Shown here piece after piece: positions 26,388 through 32,188 of a stretch of 32,188 nt of DNA (within the stretch, counting starts at the first letter, position 1; each line of letters starts with the position of its first letter). Where the stretch lies: contig CAMEON010000024.1 in the NCBI GenBank assembly GCA_945929845.1, positions 1-32,188 of the forward strand. The letters are read 5' to 3'. A model generated the notes under the pieces. That model was not told where the DNA came from, searched no databases, and saw only the letters and a list, made by a program, of their open reading frames with translations. The stretch is from an uncultured Clostridia bacterium (GTDB taxonomy: Bacteria > Bacillota > Clostridia > Oscillospirales > CAG-272). The position numbers and the translations under genes were made by a program.

Positions 26388-28487
26388 TCACTCCCGGAAC
26401 AGGTAGTTGAAGCGGCCAAGCGGGGCGGTATCCCCGTTGGCATAGAAATCCATCACATCGGGGGACTGCATGTTGTCGCTCCACTTGAACTCAAAGTTCA
26501 GGGGCTGTTCCGCAAGCCCCAGCAGGTCTCTCGGCACGCCGATGGTCAGGGTATCCCCCTTCACATGGAGGGTAGCCTTGCCAACCGTTTCCCAGGTATA
26601 GCTACCCGGGGTAGCAGTGGGCAGATACCGCTCCACGGTTGCCTTTCCGGCCGGGGCACTCTGTCGGTTGATGACGAAATCGTACCCCTCCCAACCGGTC
26701 TTCTTGCTCCGGTCGGTGTCCAGGTACAGGGTCATCCAACCCTCACTCTGCCGGGGGGTTATGGCCTCTGCGCACCGAACATGGAAGTAGATCATTTCCC
26801 CATCCCGAGCCACCCTGGCTTCCACCATGTCGTTCCGGCCGGAGGTGTTGGTATAATGGTAGCCTGCAAAGCCGTCCCAGTCCCGGTGGATGGTGGTGCC
26901 TTTCGGGTTGCGGTAGACCGGAGTCACCCGCTTCCACTGTCTCTCCCCGCCGCCGACCCGGATGGTCTGCGGGGCGGAAGGTGCCACCCTGGCTCCGGCT
27001 CCCTTGAAGCGGCGGATGTTGTGGGCCAGCTGAAGGTAGTAGGTATCCAGGTAGCCGTCCTTGTCCGGCTCGATGTCCCGGCTGTGCTCCCGGTCGTACT
27101 GATCCACCATGGCAAGCTGAGTGGAGTCATTGTCCTTCAGCCACGGCTCCTTGAACTGTCCCATGATCCACTCGTTCCAGCCGGTGACGAACACCAGATC
27201 CGGATCCAGGTCAATGGCTCTGTCCCACTGCTCCTGCACATTGTAGCCGTACTTGTAGGAATCCGGCGTCAGGTGGGCAAAGCCGTCCCGGCCGGTATAG
27301 GAGCGGCCAAAGGTGTCCTTGTCGTTGAAATGGGTGCATATCCGCTGGGCGTTGGCGTTCTGACCCACGCCCACCGTCACCATCTCACAGCCGCCGTCCG
27401 GCCTTTCCACATACTTGTTCTGGGGGTATATCTCCAGCCAACCCCACTGATCCGGCCGCTTGGGGCCGCCGGCGTACAGCGGCTGACCGGGACGGAAGGT
27501 GAAGAAATTCCGGATCTCATCCAGGAACCGGGTGTCCGCCGGGCACACACCCTCGGCGGGCAGAGCGTCCGGGTAGGCCATAACCAGGGGCTTTCCGTCC
27601 AGGCGGAACCATAGGTCGGAGTACAGCCCCGGCTTATACAGGTTCTGGTACAGTGCCCGGAGCATGAATTCCGTGGACTCCATGGGGCCGAAATTCATCA
27701 TGAAGGCCACCTGGGGGGTGCGAATGCCGTCCTGCCGGGCCTCGTGCAATCCCTTGAGCAGAGGCTCGTAGGCGTCCCGCCACAGAAGCGCTCCGTTGGT
27801 GCAGTCGAACATGATCATATCTACCCCGGCGGCGGCCAGCATAGCGGCATGATGGCGGATGATGTAAGGGTCGGAGTTGCGGTAGAAGCCATAGAACGGC
27901 TCATGCCAGTGACATTGGAAGGGACGCTCTCCCCAGGCCGGGTGATCCTTCCGGTACTCTGCGGCGGGGTACTTTTCCAGCACATCCACCACATCCACCG
28001 GGCGCAGGTGGGCATGGGACTCCCGCCAGGTCCAGTAGAAGATACCCACCTTCCTGTCCCGGCGCACGCCCCGGACATCCTCCACCGAGGCCACCTTGCG
28101 ACCCAGCATATCCGTGGCCTCCCAGGTCTCAGCCTGAAGATCCACCAACTGCTTCTCCGGAACCGGCTCATAGGTGCTTGCCCCAAAGGCGGGCTCCGGG
28201 GTGAATCCGATGGCGTGCAGGACAGCGTCGCCCCTGACCGTCACACGGATCTCATGGATGCCACTGATGGGATCCATGTCAAAGACCGCCTCATTCTCTC
28301 TCCCCTCATTGTTGTCACTGGACAGTGCCGCCGTCCCGATGGCGGTGCCGTCGGCCCATACCGTTGCCAGGGAGGTGTTGCCCGAGCGGGAAAAAGTCAA
28401 CCGCCCGCTGATACATCCTCCGAGGTCCATGGCCCCGGCTACCCAGCTATGCTTCTCTTCTCCTCTTGAAAGTGCTGACATATTCAT
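26388..28487 (-). CDS. GH99/GH71-like putative glycoside hydrolase with N-terminal CBM6-like and C-terminal CBM9/DOMON-like regions, no evident signal peptide (paralog A)
   Basis: CHWHEPFYGFYRNSDPYIIRHHAAMLAAAGVDMIMFDCTNG; LVFVTGWNEWIMGQF; HSRDIEPDKDGYLDTYYLQLAHNIRRFKG; C-term MIYFHVRCAEAITPRQSEGWMTLYLDTDRSKKTGWEGYDFVIN. Confidence 0.78.
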   Translation of the reverse strand: MNMSALSRGEEKHSWVAGAMDLGGCISGRLTFSRSGNTSLATVWADGTAIGTAALSSDNNEGRENEAVFDMDPISGIHEIRVTVRGDAVLHAIGFTPEPAFGASTYEPVPEKQLVDLQAETWEATDMLGRKVASVEDVRGVRRDRKVGIFYWTWRESHAHLRPVDVVDVLEKYPAAEYRKDHPAWGERPFQCHWHEPFYGFYRNSDPYIIRHHAAMLAAAGVDMIMFDCTNGALLWRDAYEPLLKGLHEARQDGIRTPQVAFMMNFGPMESTEFMLRALYQNLYKPGLYSDLWFRLDGKPLVMAYPDALPAEGVCPADTRFLDEIRNFFTFRPGQPLYAGGPKRPDQWGWLEIYPQNKYVERPDGGCEMVTVGVGQNANAQRICTHFNDKDTFGRSYTGRDGFAHLTPDSYKYGYNVQEQWDRAIDLDPDLVFVTGWNEWIMGQFKEPWLKDNDSTQLAMVDQYDREHSRDIEPDKDGYLDTYYLQLAHNIRRFKGAGARVAPSAPQTIRVGGGERQWKRVTPVYRNPKGTTIHRDWDGFAGYHYTNTSGRNDMVEARVARDGEMIYFHVRCAEAITPRQSEGWMTLYLDTDRSKKTGWEGYDFVINRQSAPAGKATVERYLPTATPGSYTWETVGKATLHVKGDTLTIGVPRDLLGLAEQPLNFEFKWSDNMQSPDVMDFYANGDTAPLGRFNYLFRE

Positions 28488-28581
28488 ACGTACATCCACG
28501 CCTTTCTCTGATACTTCATGTAATGTTGAAAGAGACCGCAGACGATGTCGATCCACCGTCTGTACACGGTGCCTCTGCACC

Positions 28582-28610
28582 ATGTTACCATACTCGGGAG
28601 CAAAAGTCAA
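28582..28610 (-). promoter_or_regulatory. SigA-type promoter for paralog A
   Basis: Minus strand TTGACT-N17-TAACAT. Confidence 0.65.
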
Positions 28611-28631
28611 CAACTTTTCGTGGAATTTTCC

Positions 28632-28660
28632 TTGACTTTTTTGCGCTCATGTTATATAAT
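28632..28660 (+). promoter_or_regulatory. SigA-type promoter for the 1022-aa ORF, divergent
   Basis: TTGACT-N17-TATAAT. Confidence 0.75.
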
Positions 28661-28709
28661 GGTACCGTACCCGCCAAAGAGCGGGCACTCCATGTATTCA
28701 GGAGGATCT

Positions 28710-31613
28710 ATGATCATGAAAAGATCGCTTTACGCACCATTGCGCCGCCTGGGTGCGCTGACCCTGGCCATTGTTATGGTGCTGGGTGCCACAGCCGCCG
28801 CAGGGTACGCTTTCCTGCTTCGTCCCGCCGCAGATACCAAGTCATCTTCCCCGGCCGGGTGCGCCGCTACAATATTGGCACAGGCCGGCCTGGTCGGTGC
28901 CATTCTGGGTTCCGGCCAGATCACACTGCCGCAGGATGCGGTAGTGGAAAAGCAGTTGGACTTTGATGAGAACATCATGCTGTCCATTTTCTGGCCGCCC
29001 ACACCGGACTACATCAATGACGAACAGTACCGACTGATGGCCGAGGCCGGGATAAACTGGGTCATGGGTGCCGGTGAGGAGACTCTGGCCACAAAGGAAA
29101 ACCAGCAGAAGATGCTGGATCTGTGTGCCAAGTACGGTATGAACCTGATCGTTCAGGACGGCACTTTCGGCGGTAGTCTGATCTCCAAAAAGGAGTCCAC
29201 CATTGCCAATCAGGTTGCGGCATATAAGGATGCCCCCGCCCTGGGCGGCTTCTACATTCTGGACGAGCCCTTCAACCCCAACCAGTATGTCGATGCCTAT
29301 GTGGCACTGAAGAAGGCTTTCCCGGATGGCTATATGCACCTGAACTTCCTGCCCAGTGCCTCCTATGGCTCGGATCAGGTCTACAAAGCCCAGATGAACG
29401 ACTGGTGCCGCCTGTGCGCCGCCGCCGGATACCCGGTGGATTACCTGATCTATGACCGCTACCCCTTCGGGCTGGCGGCAGGCAGTATGGACAGGGTGGG
29501 CTTCTACAGCAATATGCGTGCGGTGCACGATGTGGCACTCAAAAATGATGTGCGCACCGGTACCTACATCCAGACGGTCTGCCAGTCGGTGGCCTTCCGC
29601 CGTCCTACCGATTCCGAGATCCGGTATGAGATGTACTCTGCCCTGGCCTTTGGCTTCAAGCAGTTGTCCTTCTTCACCTGGTTCACCCCTGTCAACCGGG
29701 GCGAGCCGTTCCAGGACGGCATCATTGCCGCTGACGGTACCCCCAATGCCCACTACGAGACCATCAAGGCCATCAATCATGAGATCCTTGCCATCGGCCC
29801 CACCCTGGTCAAGTGCGATGCACTGGAAGTCTACCTCAACGGCTCGAACACCTACGGTCAGCCCCGCATCCCGTCAGACTTCTTTGTCCAGCCGGGAAAG
29901 AAGAACCAGTCCTACGCCCTGTCCTGGCTCCGCCACAAGGAGACCGGACGAAATTACCTGATGGTGGTCAATAACAACTTCTCCAGAAGCCAGACCATCA
30001 ACCTCTCCTTCGATGCCGCCATCACCGGTCTGTACGAGGTCAGTCGCACGGACGGTTCCCTCTCCCCCCTGACCCTGACGGATCACAAGCTGGAGCTGAA
30101 GCTGGCCGCCGGAGATGCCATCTTCCTGGCCTTGCCGGAGGGTGTGGACTTCCTTGTCAACGATGGCGCACAACCGGATGCCAAGACCAATCTGGCTTTG
30201 GAGGGACTGATCACCTGCTCCGAGTCCCAGGGTGCCAACGGCTACTACATGTACTTCCTCAATGATGGGGTTCGCTTTTCGGAAGGCAACATCGTTGGCT
30301 GGCGCTCGGACAGCACCGAGGCTTCCTCCGTCCTGCTGGATCTGAAGGCAGAACGCACCCTGAACCGGGTGGATCTCTACCCCGCCGGCAACCTGTTTGA
30401 GTTTGGTATGAACTTCCCTGCGGATTTCACCGTCTCCGTATCCACGGACGGTGTGAACTACACCCAGGTGGCCGCACGCAGTGGCTGCACCGTTGCATAT
30501 GATCCTGTGTCCGTGACCTTTGATGCTGTCAAAGCCCGCTATATCCGAATCGACATCACCGCCTGCAACGGCTCATACGCCTCCCTCTGTGAGATCGAAG
30601 TCTACAACGACGACGGCACAGTCCCCGCCCCTGAAGCCTTCCCCACCCAGTCCTCCGATGATGTGGTGATCGTGTACAAGGAGGGCCAGGATCTGGCCTA
30701 TCTCAAGCCGGTATATCCCTCCTCCACCACGCCGGAGGCCGGTTACCGTGGCTGGGGTTGGGCAGCAGACTTCATCAACAACGGTGTAAAAGGCCAGGGA
30801 TGGACTTCCAATGTCAAGACCAACAACTCCCCCAACTCCACCGAGTACATGATCATTGACTTGCAGGATATATTCGCCATTGACCGTGTGGTAGTGACCA
30901 CCATGGGCGTGTTCCCGAAGGATTTCCGCATTGAAATGTCTATGGACGGCAAGAACTGGGTGCCCATCGTGTCTGTGACAGACGCAGAAGCGTATACAGA
31001 CGGCACGGAGCTGACCTTCACACCGGAGGACGGTCAGGCCGTGGTCGGTCGGTACCTGCGATTCATCGGCACCCGCCTGCGGGGTACTGCCGCAGATGGG
31101 TATATGCTACAGCTTGGCAACATCTCCGCCTACGGCACACCGGTCTGCGATACCACCGATCTGTCCTATGCCATCAGCCTGTATGAAGAGCAGGAGGGAG
31201 ATCCCCAAGGCCAGGCATATGTGGACGCTCTGGCCGCTCTGGAGATGCCGTACCTCACCCAATCCCAGGCAAACAGTTATGCAAAAGCCCTCTTTGCCCT
31301 GGTAGAGTTACCGGAGGAGGAGACGACAGAAGAGCCCACGACCCCTGTGACAGAGCCGGACACGGATCCCGTCCAGCCTGACACGGATACAGAAACAGAA
31401 ACAGAGACAGAGACAGTAATGGAAACAGAAACGGATACGGAAACCGAACCCGATCAGACTTCCATCGCAGACACGACCGACCCCAGCAGTGAGACCGAGG
31501 CGGCCCCTGCCACCGGCTGTTCCTCCGCCGTGGGTGTCGCCGGGCTGGCTGTCCTTTCTGCTGGAGCCGCCGCTGTACTGATCAGGAAGAAGAAGGACGG
31601 AGAGCAGGCGTAA
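28710..31613 (+). CDS. Secreted/surface putative glycoside-hydrolase-like protein with two F5/8 type C (discoidin) domains and a C-terminal TM anchor
   Basis: RBS GGAGGA; signal peptide MKRSLYAPLRRLGALTLAIVMVLGATAAAGYAFLL; TIM-barrel-like LMAEAGINWVMGAGEE...GGFYILDEPF; two discoidin-type repeats (SVSTDGVNYTQVA...ARYIRIDITACNG and RIEMSMDGKNWVPIV...GRYLRFIGTRL); Thr/Glu tract; C-term TGCSSAVGVAGLAVLSAGAAAVLIRKKKDGEQA. Confidence 0.82.
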   Translation: MIMKRSLYAPLRRLGALTLAIVMVLGATAAAGYAFLLRPAADTKSSSPAGCAATILAQAGLVGAILGSGQITLPQDAVVEKQLDFDENIMLSIFWPPTPDYINDEQYRLMAEAGINWVMGAGEETLATKENQQKMLDLCAKYGMNLIVQDGTFGGSLISKKESTIANQVAAYKDAPALGGFYILDEPFNPNQYVDAYVALKKAFPDGYMHLNFLPSASYGSDQVYKAQMNDWCRLCAAAGYPVDYLIYDRYPFGLAAGSMDRVGFYSNMRAVHDVALKNDVRTGTYIQTVCQSVAFRRPTDSEIRYEMYSALAFGFKQLSFFTWFTPVNRGEPFQDGIIAADGTPNAHYETIKAINHEILAIGPTLVKCDALEVYLNGSNTYGQPRIPSDFFVQPGKKNQSYALSWLRHKETGRNYLMVVNNNFSRSQTINLSFDAAITGLYEVSRTDGSLSPLTLTDHKLELKLAAGDAIFLALPEGVDFLVNDGAQPDAKTNLALEGLITCSESQGANGYYMYFLNDGVRFSEGNIVGWRSDSTEASSVLLDLKAERTLNRVDLYPAGNLFEFGMNFPADFTVSVSTDGVNYTQVAARSGCTVAYDPVSVTFDAVKARYIRIDITACNGSYASLCEIEVYNDDGTVPAPEAFPTQSSDDVVIVYKEGQDLAYLKPVYPSSTTPEAGYRGWGWAADFINNGVKGQGWTSNVKTNNSPNSTEYMIIDLQDIFAIDRVVVTTMGVFPKDFRIEMSMDGKNWVPIVSVTDAEAYTDGTELTFTPEDGQAVVGRYLRFIGTRLRGTAADGYMLQLGNISAYGTPVCDTTDLSYAISLYEEQEGDPQGQAYVDALAALEMPYLTQSQANSYAKALFALVELPEEETTEEPTTPVTEPDTDPVQPDTDTETETETETVMETETDTETEPDQTSIADTTDPSSETEAAPATGCSSAVGVAGLAVLSAGAAAVLIRKKKDGEQA

Positions 31614-31695
31614 GCGGCATGGTTGCTCAACACACGGCGACTTCGCCCAAAAATCGCCCCGCCTATGTTCCATAAGACAGCAGACAACATGTGTA

Positions 31696-31733
31696 CGCCC
31701 GAAGAACCACAAACTTCTTCGGGCGTTTCTCTT
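31696..31733 (+). terminator. Rho-independent terminator after the surface protein gene
   Basis: Perfect 11-bp stem CGCCCGAAGAA-ccacaaac-TTCTTCGGGCG followed by TTTCTCTT. Confidence 0.85.
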
Positions 31734-31965
31734 ATACTGCATTCATGCGGTGAAAGGGAGACATGAATCGTATAGGAACAGGTATGTAGGATCCACCATC
31801 AAACAAACAGATATATGAATTGCAATTAGGGGGTGGTGAACAGCGATAGAACCGGAAGGATCCTGCCACCGCCAGACAATTGGCGTTCCTCCCTTGCCCT
31901 GTCATATCCCCAACCAACCCGGCATACGATGATCGGTAGTACACTGTAACGATAAAATTTTACAT

Positions 31966-32133
31966 TTAAGGAAACGCTGATTTAATGAGGTGGTACAGAT
32001 TCGGTGCAGATTTTTTCGTCTGCGATTGCGAAAAACTCAAGATGTACTGGATGTACATCGAGTTTTTCGGCATGAAGTAGGCGGGAAAAGATGTGCCGAA
32101 GATGTGCCGCCGAATAAATCAGCAGTTCCTTAA
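31966..32133. mobile_element. MITE-like foldback element
   Basis: Terminal inverted repeats TTAAGGAAACGCTGATTTA / TAAATCAGCAGTTCCTTAA (about 18/20 paired) flank an internal long hairpin CGAAAAACTCaaGATGTAC-tggat-GTACATCGAGTTTTTCG at 32029-32069; no ORF. Confidence 0.6.
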
Positions 32134-32188
32134 TTTTGAAGTTGATCCAAGCATCCTTGTAGGGCGGGGGCTTGCTCCCGCCGGAGAA

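Noticed and set aside
22204-28613. Dedicated defence system or prophage
   Set aside because: The genes in this accessory-looking locus are carbohydrate-active or cell-wall related; no nuclease, toxin, RT, integrase or phage structural motifs were seen.
1-32188. CRISPR arrays, tRNA or rRNA genes
   Set aside because: No regularly spaced direct repeats and no recognisable tRNA cloverleaf or rRNA sequence found on reading.

Overview
The window looks like a chromosome segment from a GC-rich Clostridia (Oscillospiraceae/Ruminococcaceae-like) bacterium; the taxonomy is inference from gene content and style. The left ~3.2 kb is clearly more AT-rich and accessory-like: a beta-propeller-like ORF, a degenerate chimeric transposase remnant and an orphan lipoprotein, the last two enclosed by a 19/20-nt inverted repeat. 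The rest is mostly core-like. There is a minus-strand cluster of transglutaminase, UvrD/PcrA helicase with an unusual C-terminal Cys/His domain, and a DUF1934-like protein. Next come a GNAT-ASCH fusion, an RsmF/NSUN-type rRNA methyltransferase, prfB without the usual frameshift site, and a ctsR-mcsA-mcsB-clpC stress operon with tandem CtsR boxes over its promoter. An AGCS Na+/alanine(glycine) symporter lies under a tandem glycine riboswitch with a terminator, followed by a CPA2-type antiporter. From 21.4 to 31.6 kb there is an extracellular-carbohydrate-type locus: three GH99/GH71-like paralogs with a WNEW motif and different domain insertions, an amidase, and a divergent 1022-aa surface protein with two F5/8C domains and a C-terminal Cys + TM + Lys tail. 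The right edge carries a ~168-bp MITE-like foldback element. The best candidates for undescribed biology are the carbohydrate locus, the helicase fusion, the C-terminal anchor, and the intergenic inverted-repeat/10-mer elements.
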